Origin: Synaphobranchus kaupii
Taxonomy: Eukaryota > Chordata > Actinopteri > Anguilliformes > Synaphobranchidae
Reading direction: 5' to 3'
Assembly (NCBI GenBank): GCA_029718625.1
Contig: CM056376.1
Coordinates: forward strand, 111,564,873-111,628,872
Length of the DNA: 64,000 nt
The translations under genes and the position numbers were made by a program. Shown here in pieces: positions 34,091 to 47,748 of this stretch; position 1 is the stretch's first letter; each line of letters opens with the position of its first letter. Below the pieces are notes generated by a model that did not search any database, was not told the origin of the DNA, and saw only the letters and a list, made by a program, of their open reading frames with translations.

Positions 34091-36972
34091 AACTCCACCA
34101 GAACTGGTTCAGTATATTTCCAGGGTATTAAATTGATTGCAGAGGGGATGAGGAGCATGAATTGTGAGTTGCCCGAATTGAAGAAGTCTTCCAAACAAAT
34201 ATAGTATAATGAGTAGGATATAATTAAGATCTAATCTCACTGTGGTTGTGTCATCATACCAACAATCATTTGAAGGGACTCACATTGCATTAGTGTCCAG
34301 ATCTTAAAGGCCATTAAGATTAATGATTTTAGCTACACATAGTTTGTAGTTTCATTCCATTTAAGAATGTGTTGTTCATCAGCAATAAGCATTTCTAAAG
34401 CCACCTATGGACATATCCTGTTCCATATCCTTATTCCATAAGCACAATCATCAAGACCATAAACAATATATTGCAAAATGAGCGATGGACACAGCCGCTC
34501 CGTTTACGCGGGGCCCGGTGAAATGCTCTCACTCCGGCTACAGAGCCAAGAGGCACAGAAGTGGAAAACCAGCAAGTCGTTTTTTGTTAACGAGACGCAG
34601 CCTCTCGACAAGCTTTATTATCAGCACCGCTTTAAATGTCACACCACTTAGTCCAACAAAAACAAGGGCAAGAGAAGATAATTCCGAGCAGATTGCACTG
34701 CTAAACCTATTCTGATTCAAATCCACAGTGTCAGGCAAATATGACAAAAACCAACACTCATAGCAGAGTCAGCTGATGCAATAACCGGTTGATTTCACAG
34801 AAGAATCACCTATGGGTCGCTAGTGGGGTCACAATGTTGGTACAATCTAAGCCCAGGAAGAGTGTCTTTGTAACATAAGGAAAACCCTATAAGGGCCAAG
34901 AAAATTTAATTGCACACCTAGCCACACTGTCAATCAAATATAACAAAACCCCAGCAGTCATAGGAGGTTATGCTAATACAATAAGCCTCTCGTAACCAGG
35001 AGAATCATCTATGGTTCACAGGTAGGGGCCGAGGGATGAGTGTCTTTGTAGGGAAAAGTCTATACAGAGTCCAACTCATTGAATTTCAAACCTGGCCATG
35101 TTGTCAATCAAATATAACAAAACCTCACACTCATAAAAGGTTATGGTCATACAATAACCATCTCAGTGTAATTGCAGTGCAGAGAACAAAAACTATACAG
35201 GAGCCAGCGAAACTCATTTCAACTCTGGCAGATCAGAAAAATATTGGCTTTCGCCCAAAGGCAAGAGCACTTCGGGGGGGGGGGGGTGTGCATGGGCGAA
35301 GGGGACAAAGTTAGGAGGGTCACACACACACGCTCGCACCTGCACCCTCCCCATCGCTGGACCCAGTCAGGTCAGATTTGGGGCGTGCGAGGGAGGAGAA
35401 AGTGTAGGCTCGTTCTCCATGGCAGCCAGCAAATAGGACAGAAGTGCTTTAAATACTAAGAGCTGAAAACACACAGTACCCTATGCAGGATACCTTACCC
35501 ATTACAAGACAGCAGTCAAAGTGCTTTAAATGCCAGGATCAGACCGTTTTAGAGAAGGGTACCAGAGAAACTGGGTTATCCATGAAAGATTTAAATTGTA
35601 GGCCAGGATCTACACATTATGCTCTGGGAATATGTAGTCTGGGTAGGCAAGGTTCACAAAGCATAGCATGAAAAAATACAGCATCATTAAAATGATCAAA
35701 TTGCATATCAATGATTGTTAAAACAACCGCCGCCCTCACACACACACGCATACTTATCTTGCCCTTAGCCGCCCACACACTCTGCTATACTCCATCTACC
35801 TCCCACCCCCACATGAACACCTAACCATACTCCCCCCACTCTCTCTTCACACAGAAAGTTGTTTATGTGTGTAACAGCTGGCTGGAGCTATAGAGAACCT
35901 TGCAGGGTTGAGTTTGATTCCATTTTCCAATTCAGCAATTTCATAAAATGAAGTCAAATTCAGTTCATGAATTGAAAAACGTCTACAATTGTTCCATGAG
36001 GTTTTTTTCAGCTCATGCATTTCAATTTTGTTTTTCTCAACGGAGTGAATTGAAAACGGAGTTTTCATTTAGTTAGTGGGTAAATGACCAGCCGAGATGG
36101 GCCGAGTGGCCTGGCCTGTTCACCACATTTTGCGTTCTCCTGATGTTTTTACAAGTGAGATGCGGACTAGACGACGTGAGCCTTCTTCTCCAGAGGAAAG
36201 GGTTGTGTTGGCCTGGACGCCCGCTGCCAGCCCAAGCCACACTGAGGCTTTCTCTGCATTAAGGCCTTTTTTTCCTGTCTGATCTCTGCAAGCGGATGAT
36301 TGATGTGGTTCTGTGCAAATGATTCATCTTCATAGCACAAGCCTCCTGGCAGAATCCCTGACTGGGTTCACTTAGAGTGCACTGGCTTGGCTCTCCAGAG
36401 TCCGGTCTCCCTGGTATCCCCCAGTTAAGGACACTGGTTTTGTGTGACACTCAGCTTCTAAATGAAAGTGATATGAAAACAGATTTTGGGCAGATGTGAA
36501 ATGATGTGGGTGGTTTGAGGTTTACATCCGTCGAGTTTCCAAGTTCTCCTCCAGACGACATTGTTGTAAACAGGCAAACGTGGACAATTAACTCTTATCC
36601 ACGGCTGCTTTTAACATCATGTCATATAAGCAAATTGGTCATGTTTATGTGAATCAGTACATTGACACACCCCATGGTCCAGATCCAAATCCTGACCATA
36701 ACCAAGCCTGTGATCCTGACCATAACCAAGCCTGTGATCTTGACCGTAACCAAACCTGTGAACCTGACCGTAACCAAACCTGTGATCCTGACCATAACCA
36801 AGCCTGTGATCCTGACCGTAACCAAACCTGTGATCCTGACCGTAAACAAGCCTGTGATCCTGACCGTAGACAAGCCTGTGATCCTGACAGTAAACAAGTC
36901 TGTTATCCTGACCGTAACCAAACCTGTGATCCTGACCGTAAACAAGCCCGTGATCCTGACCGTAACCAAGCC
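34091..36972. repeat. Duplicated 2882-bp block, copy 2
   Basis: This is the second copy of 26006-28887. Here the 24-bp minisatellite continues uninterrupted past 36972, so this copy looks like the intact arrangement. It begins 12 bp after the 3' LTR. Confidence 0.93.
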
Positions 36973-38227
36973 TGTGATCCTGACCATAAACAAGCCTGTG
37001 ATCCTGACCGTAACCAAACCTGTGATCCTGACCGTAAACAAGCCTGTGATCCTGACCGTAACCAAGCCTGTGATCCTGACCATAACCAAACCTGTGATCC
37101 TGACCATAACCAAGCCTGTGATCCTGACTGTAAACAAGCCTGTGATCCTGACCGTAACCAAACCTGTGATCCTGACCGTAACCAAGCCTGTGATCCTGAC
37201 CGTAAAACAAGCCTGTGATCCTGACCGTAACCAAACCTGTGATTGACCGTAACCAAGCCTGTGATCCTGACCGTAACCAAGCCTGTGATCCTGACCGTAA
37301 ACAAGCCTGTGATCCTGACCGTAAACAAGCCTGTGATCCTGACCGTAACCAAACCTGTGATCCTGACCGTAAACAAGCCTGTGATCCTGACCGTAACCAA
37401 ACCTGTGATCCTGACCGTAACCAAACCTGTGATCCTGACCGTAAACAAGCCCGTGATCCTGACCATAAACAAACCTGTGATCCTGACCGTAAACAAGCCT
37501 GTGATCCTGACCGTAACCAAGCCTGTGATCCTGACCGTAACCAAACCTGTGATCCCGACTGTAAACAAGCCTGTGATCCTGACCGTAAACCAGCATGTGA
37601 TCCTGACCGTAAACAAGCCTGTGATCCTGACCGTAAACAAGCCCGTGATCCTGACCGTAACCAAGCCTGTGATCCTGACCGTAAACAAGCCTGTGATCCT
37701 GACCGTAACCAAGCCTGTGATCCTGACCGTAACCAAGGCTGTGATCCCGACCGTAAACAAGCCTGTGATCCTGACCGTAACCAAACCTGTGATCCCGACC
37801 GTAAACAAGCCTGTGATCCTGACCGTAAACCAGCCTGTGTTCCTGACCGTAAACAAGCCTGTGATCCTGACCGTAAACAAGCCTGTGATCCTGACCGTAA
37901 CCAAACCTGTGATCCTGACCGTAAACAAGCCTGTGATCCTGACCGTAACCAAACCTGTGATCCTGACCGTAAACAAGCCTGTGATCCTGACCATAAACAA
38001 GCCTGTGATCCTGACCGTAACCAAGCCTGTGATCCTGACCGTAAACAAGCCTGTGATCCTGACCGTAAACAAGCCTGTGATCCTGACCGTAAACAAGCCT
38101 GTGATCCTGACCGTAAACAAGCCTGTGATCCTGACCATAAACAAGCCTGTGATCCTGACTGTAAACAAGCCTGTGATCCTGACCGTAAACAAGCCTGTGA
38201 TCCTGACCGTAACCAAGCCTGTGATCA
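36691..38227. repeat. 24-bp minisatellite, long copy (about 64 units)
   Basis: Units of GATCCTGACCGTAACCAAAC plus CTGT run to GATCATGTCAGGG. A one-base insertion (CGTAAAACAAG, near 37201) and a two-base loss (GTGATTGACC, near 37240) shift frames. The unit length and lack of stops open two plus and three minus frames (to 356 and 530 codons). Most unit variants change amino acids (CGT/CAT, AAC/AAA, ACC/GCC), which argues against selected coding. Confidence 0.95.
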
Positions 38228-38344
38228 TGTCAGGGCAGCAGAGGTTGTTTGGGCATCTGAGCTGAGAGGATGGTCTGCAGAGTGACGACAGTGTGGAAGT
38301 AAGCTGTTTTGTGAAACTGTTCTGTAGGCCAAAGAGGCAGCTGG

Positions 38345-38492
<148 letters not shown>

Positions 38493-38792
38493 CAAGGACC
38501 TTTAGCCCCCATCTGCCCACAGTCAAGTGGGTGTCAAATTCCCCTCTCTTCCTCCCTCCCTCCCTTTCGCTCGTGTTGTTTAACACAAGCCGATTTGTGA
38601 TAATTGCTGCCGCAGTTAACAGGCATTCTGTCGGATCGTGGTAATGATCACTTTGGGGGCCCTAGACGAAAACATGGCCCTCCTTGACAATAACGCTCGT
38701 TATCAGCATGTGTCCTTCTGCTGCCAAGGTAACAGCCCCGCTCCCAGTCAGCAAGAAGCAGCCATACAGCTGGACAGGGAGAGATGGACATA

Positions 38793-40144
<1,352 letters not shown>

Positions 40145-42200
40145 TGCACAGAGGGACATGCATCTACCACAAAATCAATTAAAGACTGCCAGTCCTGTTA
40201 CTTTGGCAGTACTCAAAGACTTGGTTCAAAGCACTGTAACAGAGGTACATGCATGTTGCTAACAACCCAATGACATGATCTAAAATCTGATTTTCTTTTT
40301 CTTTGCATTTTATCTGGTGTATTGTGCATTTATTCGTCCTGTATGTTGCCTCTTAGCCAGGATACTTTACATATTAGTCTCAATAGGACTTTCCTGGTAA
40401 TTAAGGAATAAACAAAAAAGCTACAATGTGTAAGGATGTAAGAACGAGTGAAGTTCCTCACTCAAATATTTAATTCATTCATTTGTTTTATTTTAATGTT
40501 AAGAAATGTGGAATGGAGAGTGGTTTGGCTATGCAGTAAAAACTATACTAATACTAATACTACAGTATATGCATGAGGACAGTGCATTAACAGGATGAGC
40601 CAGCCAGCAGCCAAACAAGCACCATTTCTTACAAGAGAAGACCCCATTTTGTTTGATTTTGTGGTTGAATACTGGTGTTTTACTGCCCTGGGACAGATGG
40701 TGCTATCCCCAGATGTGCACTCAGCCAAGTCTGGAACCCCCTGCTGTTTCCCCACTGCAGAGTGCACTCTTTTCCATTTTTAATAAATTTTACCAGATTC
40801 ATTTTCTCAATGATTCCCTTTTGGAATTCAATTCCACTGTCATTTTTCAAAGTTTAATTAAAATTTCCCCCATTTCCACCCTTCTGCAATACATCAAACT
40901 GAACCAGACTCATATCATATTCACCAGCCCCAACTACTCCCTTACCATAGAGCGAGAGAGCGAGAGAGAAACGGAAAAAGCAAGCGTGAGAGAGACCAGA
41001 ATATGCGCCATCCCATTAACATTCTGCGCTAAATCCTTAAAAATAAATGTGTTGCAGTCATGCGTCGTCACATGTGCAAAACACAGGTCGATCACAGGAC
41101 ATCCTCAACGTGCACATGCCACACAGAGCCAGCAGTCGTTTTCACTGGCCTTGACCCTATATTAGCAACATAAAAGTGTGTTTTAGCCTACTTGTAGTCT
41201 CGCGATAAACACAAAGTCTGGTCCATATGGTGTATTCAAGTGGCAAACTCGGGAGGATCGCGTGTGATGTCTGCTGTGACGGTGGTCCCGTTCATTACGA
41301 TAAAGGTGTTCAAACGCTCAGCTGAAAAAAACATGGACGCCTGTAGAAAGCTGACGGTTGTTTGGCTGGCCTCTGAGCAGCATTTGCAGTTCCAAATGTT
41401 TTAAATAGCACATGCAAAAACGATTGAAGATGAAAACAAACGCAGAAGGTGAAAGACTACATACACCACGCAACGGGTCTCTCTAGCTCCAGATCTCTCC
41501 ATGTTTAGAGATGCTCAGCTGTTTACCTTTGACCTCTGATGCATTTTTCGTCACCTCGCTCATCTTGGGGACTTCAGGAGATGCCCGAGTTGAATGTCGG
41601 AATTCCGAGATCGTTGTCATCAGCTCGTCACCATCTCATCACCGGGGTGTCACGTTAAAATATTTTCTTCTTCTCGTAAGTCGGAAATATTCAGAGTTCC
41701 GAGAACATTTGATTACACCAATAGACTTGCCTAATGCTGTAAAGAGCCGCCCACTTTCATAAGATGGCACGTTTGATTGACATGCAATATAACCAACCAC
41801 AGACAGTCTATGGCCGATTCAGAAACAGCGCTATAAGAAGAACAGACGCACGTGAAACAAATGTGTTACACGAATGGCACGGCGATCTCCAGTAAAACAG
41901 TCCATCACACCGAAGGAATGTCGTGAACTTTCTTTTAGTTAGCACAACTTGTTTCCCGGCGGACTGATAAAACCCAATGCATCGTGTTGTACCGGAAATA
42001 CGCACACACTCCTGTGACGGACAGTGCTGCTAGCCAATAAGTGCTGTCAGTTTCCCACAGTCCTACCCAGCCTATGCAAGCCTATGCATCAGACGCTGCG
42101 TACGAAGTGCGTCAGAGCGGCTGACGCTGAGACTAGCCTACTTGTGACCAGCGAACCTCGTCACATTAGGCCTACTCACTGCTGTTATTCCTCCGATCGC
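40145..42200. other. Intergenic stretch, no gene seen
   Basis: Overlapping frames at 40595-41165 show no domain. A GA-rich run (about 40950-40995) is low complexity. No exon of either host gene is recognised. Confidence 0.4.
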
Positions 42201-42204
42201 AGTC

Positions 42205-42563
42205 TTCTCTCTATTATGCGTGAGGAACACAAGTTTATTAGCGTTGCTCGGGAGAAGTGAGCTCCGCGTTTTGCTGACAATGAAGCCGGCCTTTGAGAAG
42301 ATGCGCTGAATGATAGGCGAATTGTTGCTTGCAGAGTTTACATTGAACTTTTTTGGGGTCAATCTTTAGACGCTCGAAATGCTAGCATACTTTTGATTTT
42401 CTCTCATTCTACACAACTGATCTATTCCTTAATTAATTTACACCAATTGTTAGTTACAAGGCGCACGTCCGGAATGAATATTTCCACTCTCACGTTTGAG
42501 ATTTTGGTCGACCAAGTTCTTTTGATCAACTAATGGTTTAGTCGACTATTTGGGGGCGGCCCT
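42205..42563 (-). pseudogene. hAT transposase remnant with one terminal end
   Basis: On the minus strand the reading NNSPIIQRIFSKAGFIVSKT, followed by LPSNANKLVFL, is the hATC dimerisation region at the C-terminus of hAT transposases (42212-42338). At 42563 the same strand starts CTAGGGCCGCCCCCAAATAG, a hAT terminal repeat, followed by GTCGACTAAACC. Only the 5' end and C-terminal coding tail remain, so the middle was deleted. No opposite terminal repeat was found. Confidence 0.8.
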
Positions 42564-42671
42564 AGTTTTCATTGCCACTCTAACTTTTCTCTCCATCTCT
42601 CGTTCTCTCACTCGTTCCCTCACTCACATGCCTCTTCTGGTTTTAAAACTGCACACACAACAAACAGCAGG

Positions 42672-42820
42672 AGGGTATACTACAAAGCAAGTTTACTGAG
42701 TTAGCTGAATAACTACACTGAGTAAAACCTGGAACCCTCCAAAATCTGGAAAATGGACTGAAGTTTTACTCAGTGCAGTTATCCAGCTAACTCACGAATC
42801 CTGCTTCGTAGTGTATCCCT
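42672..42820. mobile_element. Palindromic MITE, 149 bp
   Basis: AGGGTATACTACAAAGCAAG at the left is mirrored by GCTTCGTAGTGTATCCCT at the right. GTTAGCTGAATAACT and AGTTATCCAGCTAAC also pair. It is a fold-back non-coding element. Confidence 0.82.
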
Positions 42821-43594
42821 CAGCTCTCGGGGGTGTTGCTGTCAATGACAACACGAGTGTTGAGCGTAAACAATACGGTGAGCAGGGTCCCGAGCCAGCC
42901 GCTGGCATAAACACTCTATGCAGTCATAGGACCACAACCATTCTTGGGCCACATAATTTGAGCATTTAAAAAAAAAAGTGATTTAGTGATTTATGTTGGA
43001 CCACTGTAAACAACAAATTTCGTTTATGGCCACGAAAATCCTAGGAGCGGCTCTGGTAGGGACGCAGTCCTCAAGCTTGTTTCCTGCTGGTGAACACAAC
43101 TGTCAACTAGAAAGACATCACGTTTGTTGATTTTTTTTAAAAATCAGATGCTGATTGATGTCTTTATAAGTAAAAGAGATCAATCAAACATCAATCGCCT
43201 TCTGCTACTACGCAACATGTTTCCAACTAACTTTACAGTAAAAAGTTACAGTAGGTTTGGAAGGCTTTTTTTACTTAAGAAAAATGATAACCTTCTTTCC
43301 CAACTGCCAGGGGATAATTTCCTTTCAGGCGGCAACATTGGGAAAGTTGGCCATCTTAAAAGCAGATCTATGCTTTAATCAGTTTTCTGTAATATCTAAA
43401 ATAAAAAATTCATGTAAATTAGTTGAAAATTAACACTAGTTTGACACTTTGATTTCACATCCCATCTGGCCAGAAAAAAAAAATGAAGGATGGTTTTCAT
43501 TTCTAGAATGACTATTTAAAAAGTATATATAACATATGAAAAGCATATGTTATTGGAGAATGTCCTGGATGAGAGACAGAAGAATGGTCTAAAG

Positions 43595-43786
43595 CAGGGA
43601 CGTCCAATCTGATCCAAAAAGGGCCAATGTGGGTGCAGGTTTTAGCCCAGCACTACGTCACCAACTAATTAACTAATCATGGTCTTCAATCAAAACCTTG
43701 CCAACTAGAATCAGGTGTCTTAGTGCAGAGCTAAAACAAACCCCTATGCTCACATTGGCCTTTTTGCATAAGATTGGACACCCCTG
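43595..43786. mobile_element. hAT-type MITE with 8-bp duplication
   Basis: The ends CAGGGACGTCCAATCTGATC and AGATTGGACACCCCTG are inverted repeats with internal GGGCCAATGTGGG / CTCACATTGGCC pairing. Flanks are GTCTAAAG and GTCTAAAC (43587-43594 and 43787-43794), a 7 of 8 match. A partial relative starts at 50882. Confidence 0.85.
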
Positions 43787-43801
43787 GTCTAAACTGTAGT
43801 A

Positions 43802-43940
43802 CAGTGGTCCCCAACCCTGTTCCTGGAGATCCACCGCCCTGCATCATTGATTGGCTAAAGAGTCTATACACCTTGTTTCCAAGGCCTAGTTGGCTGCTAA
43901 TTGAAAATCGAATTAATTAGATTAATACAATAGCCATTTT
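43802..43940. repeat. Interspersed repeat fragment
   Basis: The phrase CAGTGGTCCCCAACCCTGTT, followed by CCTGGAGATCCACC, is a common fish interspersed repeat end. Family and right boundary are uncertain. Confidence 0.5.
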
Positions 43941-45363
43941 CTGCTCTGCAGGCTCATTCAAAGACATTCTATTAACTCTTTAAATACAGAATAAGTAAAA
44001 TGGGTAAACTATTCAATGATATGTCTAGTTCCATTGTAGTACACTGATATTGTTTATATAAAAGTTGCAAATACAAAGTAAGCCAGATTGCAGATTAAAT
44101 AAAAAATGAATTCAAATTAGATAGCACTCTGGTTTGCTGTGTGTAACTAATTCATCCAGAGAAAGTGATTGGCTGGAGGTGCATGTTGGTGTGGAAATAA
44201 CCATTAATTTGCATCATCTCAATATATTGTACATGATATAACTTATCCTTTTACAGACAACTACTGAGAGGTTAAGGCCAGGCTTAGCTATAGCAGTTTA
44301 AAAGTACAGTACTTCATAACTACTAACATTGGGCCTCTTCTCCCTCTGGCACCGCCGCAAAATGTTGTATAATGTCTGACGACTGAATCCACCACAGGAC
44401 CATGCAATTCACATTGCCCGCAATTCATTTCCAAATGTTTTTTTTTTTTTCCCCCATGTTCGCTGGACACTGGACTTTTTTGTGAAGGAGAAAACACACA
44501 CCCAAGGCACATATCAATGACAGATAAGCCTTCACAAGAAAGAATATTGCATGGACGAAAATACTAGCAAAGGCACAGTGCCAAAAATATTGGTTGTATT
44601 TCGTCGAAAGAATTAATGCACAAAGAGTTTGTGCAATCTTGTTTCTTTTGACTGGATACTGGACTTTCATAACTAATATGACCGAGATGGTACTGTCTAC
44701 AGAAAAAGACTGACAGGTTTTTGCCAAACATTGGCATTTCTCTTTTAATCTTTCCGACAGGAAAACAATGTTCCACTGCCCAATGCCTCATACGGCTTGT
44801 ATTTAAACTTGTATTATGATTGAAATTACATATAAAATAATTATACATTGACAATATATAGTATACATACAATTGGAATATAATTGTACCACAAATGTTT
44901 TAAAAGCTCACATTCACGGAGTGAGTATATGTCTGCATTTTGTTTTGGCCTATGTGTTTGTATGTATGTGTGTGTGTGCGCACATGTGTGGGTATGTAAA
45001 CACATTCAGTCATTGAGAACAAGCCCTTCTGATATTTTAAGTTTCTCAAGGATTCCTGGAGTAGCGGTAATTATTCCATTAATAAAAGAAAACAGTTCTA
45101 AGCAATTGGAACGAGCATTGATCAAACTAAATGAGTTTTGTATCGAAACGTCGGTAGCTGAGAAATGAAACAGACTTATGCAAGGGCTTGGCCGTTCTTT
45201 CTCTCCGGCGTCTCTGTAATCTCCTCTAGGTGATGAATGTGGCTGCCCTTATTGCAGACATTTCCTGATATTTATGTTCATTAAGAGCAAGGCTCCGGCC
45301 CTACCTGCTGCACCGCAAGGCAAATTGATTCTCTGAACTTTTCTGTGATCTCAGGCTATATGA
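43941..45363. other. Intergenic stretch, no gene seen
   Basis: AT-rich sequence with opposing short frames lacking domains. No repeat family is recognised with confidence. Confidence 0.4.
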
Positions 45364-45386
45364 CCCCCCCCCCCCCCCCCCCCCCC
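45364..45386. repeat. 23-C homopolymer
   Basis: An uninterrupted C run is followed by AAAAATAAATAAATAAAT. Confidence 0.95.
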
Positions 45387-45459
45387 AAAAATAAATAAAT
45401 AAATTGCCTACGAATGCCCGTTCAACAGCTCACATCAATTTGGCATTTGCCATCACTTT

Positions 45460-46230
45460 AGTTTTCCAATTCCAAAAAAGTTGGGACAGTATGTAAAATG
45501 CACATAAAAGCAGAAAGCAGTGATGTGTAAATTCTATTTTAGATATATTTAATTGAAAACAGTACGGTACAAAGAAAAATATATTTAATGTTTTACCTTA
45601 TAAACTTTATTGATTTTCGTAAATATACGCTAATTCCGAATTTGATGCCTGCAACACGTTCAAAGAAAGTTGGGACAGGGGCAAAAAATGTGATGCTATA
45701 AGGATATCTTATTTTCAGGTACTCTTACAAGCGATACGATAATCGCTCTGCATTTTAATGCCTCTCTATGGAAATTCGGGGGTAGGACTAGATTAAGCTG
45801 TAAATTACACGGGAATAGTATGGAACCCATGGTTGGCTAAATGGCTTTAAGTCATCAAGGGTCTGAGGTATCAAACGAGCCTCAAACCATCACTCTGCTG
45901 CCAGATATGCTAGTAGATATGGATGGATCATTTGAAGGGTTGTTTCTCCAGACTATTTTTACGTAGAGTTCAAAAGGAAAAGGAGTCAGGAGAAACAACC
46001 CTTAAAGTGATCCATCCATATCTACTGCATATCTGGCAGCAGAGTGATGGTATGAGGAAGTTGTAAGAGTACCTTTTATACTCAGTCACGATAGCATCAC
46101 CCGTTTACCTGTGGAATGTTCCAAACACGTGTCTACAAAAATCAATAAAGTTCATATGGTAAAACATTAAATAGCTTTCTGCTTTTATGTGCATTTTACA
46201 TACTGTCCCAACTTTTTTGGAATTTGTACA
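45460..46230. mobile_element. Internally deleted mariner copy with nested fold-back element
   Basis: The ends CAATTCCAAAAAAGTTGGGA and CCCAACTTTTTTGGAATT, with AAAACAGTACGGTACAAAGA and GCCTGCAACACGTTC inside, match the long termini of the element at 3040-4533. TTTTATACTCAGTCACGATA and GTGGAATGTTCC also match the start-side region at 4218-4270. The transposase region is replaced by an unrelated fold-back insert. Confidence 0.85.
45712..46074. mobile_element. Fold-back element inside the mariner copy
   Basis: Begins near GATATCTTATTTTCAGGTAC and ends GTTGTAAGAGTACC. Arms include ATATGGATGGATCATTTGAA against AAAGTGATCCATCCATATCT, and TCTGCTGCCAGATATGC against GCATATCTGGCAGCAGA, so most of it can form one hairpin. 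The same family lies in reverse orientation at 61998-62316. Confidence 0.8.
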
Positions 46231-47342
46231 GTAATTATTGTTGGCATATCTATTAGGCCTATATTAAATATTATTAGGTATGGTAGTAGTAATTCCCTGT
46301 TGGTTCTAAGTGGAATTCAAAGCACCTGACCCTGTAGGCTACCTCTGACAAAATGGGGTAGCTAATTTCTCTATGAGAATTCGTGCACTTATCTCCCAAC
46401 CCATCTGTATCCACGCTACTTTGTGTGAATGTGTAGTGCATTTCCTTGAAAAACGCGGTGCAAAAGCTACTGGTGGACGTGGCGAAGACCGGCTTCACTT
46501 AGGGCGACATGAGAGCGCACGGGTCGGAGAGCTCACCTACGGCCGACACCTTACCGCAATCACAGCCTCCCCAAGAGACGGTAATCAGTAGCAGCCTTCA
46601 ACTGGCTGACCTGACAGAAATAAATAATCTCCGACAGATGCGCTATCCACATCCTTCCCGGGCTAGAAAACAAGTCCATTAAAACGCTATTGAGCAAAGG
46701 GGCTATAGAACCCCGCTAGCCCCAGAATCGCATAGCCGACAGCAGCTCCTCTCTTAATCAACTCCTGTAGGCTACGCAACCCATTTGTGTTACCTCGTTG
46801 AAAAATACTTATTTATTTCCGATAAATAAATAAAAATAGCCTACCCCATCCTTGAACAGCAGTATTTTATTAGTTACACCATAATGCATTTTAAAACGTG
46901 TAGCTACATCTGTTGTGTGCAGCCAAATGTTACCACAAATCGGGATCTATAGGGATTAATGCGTTCACATATGAATTAAAACTACCTCATGAATGTGATT
47001 GAGACTCACAGATACGCGAATCGCTACCATCGCCTTCTTTTAACTTACCAGACTGCATCGAATTCTGGGGTTTTATCAAGACTGGGTGTGTTAGTTTAAG
47101 TGAGAGTCGTTTATGGTTATTCCTATAGCTGACACCCAAATCAAGTCATCCCGCCAACTCCCCAAACTCTAGGCTACTGTATGTCAAAGATTAGATTCCA
47201 TGTAGGCTACAGACGATAATATTCGGCTATCCACCACTGTGTTCTGCAGCAATCCCCAAAATGAAGTACTGTCCCCCACAGTAGTAGAGAACGAACGGCA
47301 TAATCAAGTCTGAATTTTACACAGTCCAGATGATTGACAGGA
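46231..47342. other. Upstream region of ppp3ca, no gene seen
   Basis: No exon recognised on either strand. A bank1 first exon could lie anywhere between 11.5 and 47 kb and was not identified. Confidence 0.35.
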
Positions 47343-47687
47343 CGTTCGTCCGTACGGAGTGAAGGAGCGATCGAATCAGGAAGTGAACATCACCAATAGG
47401 CAGTCCGGCGTGGACAGTAGGCGGAACTATCCAAACTTTAAACTAGGTTGCGCTCAGTTTTGGAGACAGAGAAATTGATATAGCACAGCAGTAAATCAGG
47501 GGGACCTTACTGTGTAGAAATTTGTAACACTTGCAAGTATTTTTGGAGACGGCAGAGAGGCACGTGAAACCACAGCGGTTTCCCATTCTGGGAAGAGTCG
47601 AGTGCTTGAGCGAGGACTACAACGGCTCGTATTCAGGCACAATTTCATATTTAATAAAAATATAGCAGTATAAATATCAGACTGGAA
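47343..47687 (+). promoter_or_regulatory. ppp3ca: ppp3ca promoter and 5' untranslated region
   Basis: About 345 bp upstream of the start codon contain no ATG on the plus strand, as expected of a leader. An inverted-CCAAT-free CCAAT at 47392-47396 and an E-box CACGTG at 47561-47566 are visible. TATAAATA at 47670-47677 is too close to the ATG to be this start's TATA box. The transcription start cannot be placed from sequence. Confidence 0.5.
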
Positions 47688-47748
47688 ATGTCCGAAAACA
47701 AGCCAAATGATGATCCGAAGTTGTCAACGACGGACAGGGCGGTGAAAT
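47688..47748 (+). CDS. ppp3ca: ppp3ca first coding exon (calcineurin A alpha)
   Basis: The ATG at 47688 (context GGAAATGT, purine at -3) opens a 20-codon reading: MSENKPNDDPKLSTTDRAVK. It ends in the donor AAAT/GTAAGTGG at 47748/47749, phase 1. The segment DPKLSTTDR with a following V-K is the N-terminus specific to the alpha isoform of the calcineurin catalytic subunit. The beta isoform starts with a proline-rich stretch and gamma is shorter. In mammals the first exon ends at the same place, just before the VPFPP motif. Calcineurin A is the calcium/calmodulin-dependent serine/threonine phosphatase that dephosphorylates NFAT. The insertion of one residue and A for V before K are lineage differences. 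The phosphatase exons lie right of the window. Confidence 0.93.

Noticed and set aside
40595..41165. 170-codon plus reading
   Set aside because: Low-complexity ERESERETE-type run and no recognisable family. Several other frames are open in the same place.
47670..47677. TATA box for ppp3ca
   Set aside because: TATAAATA lies only about 11 bp before the start codon, too near to serve this ATG.
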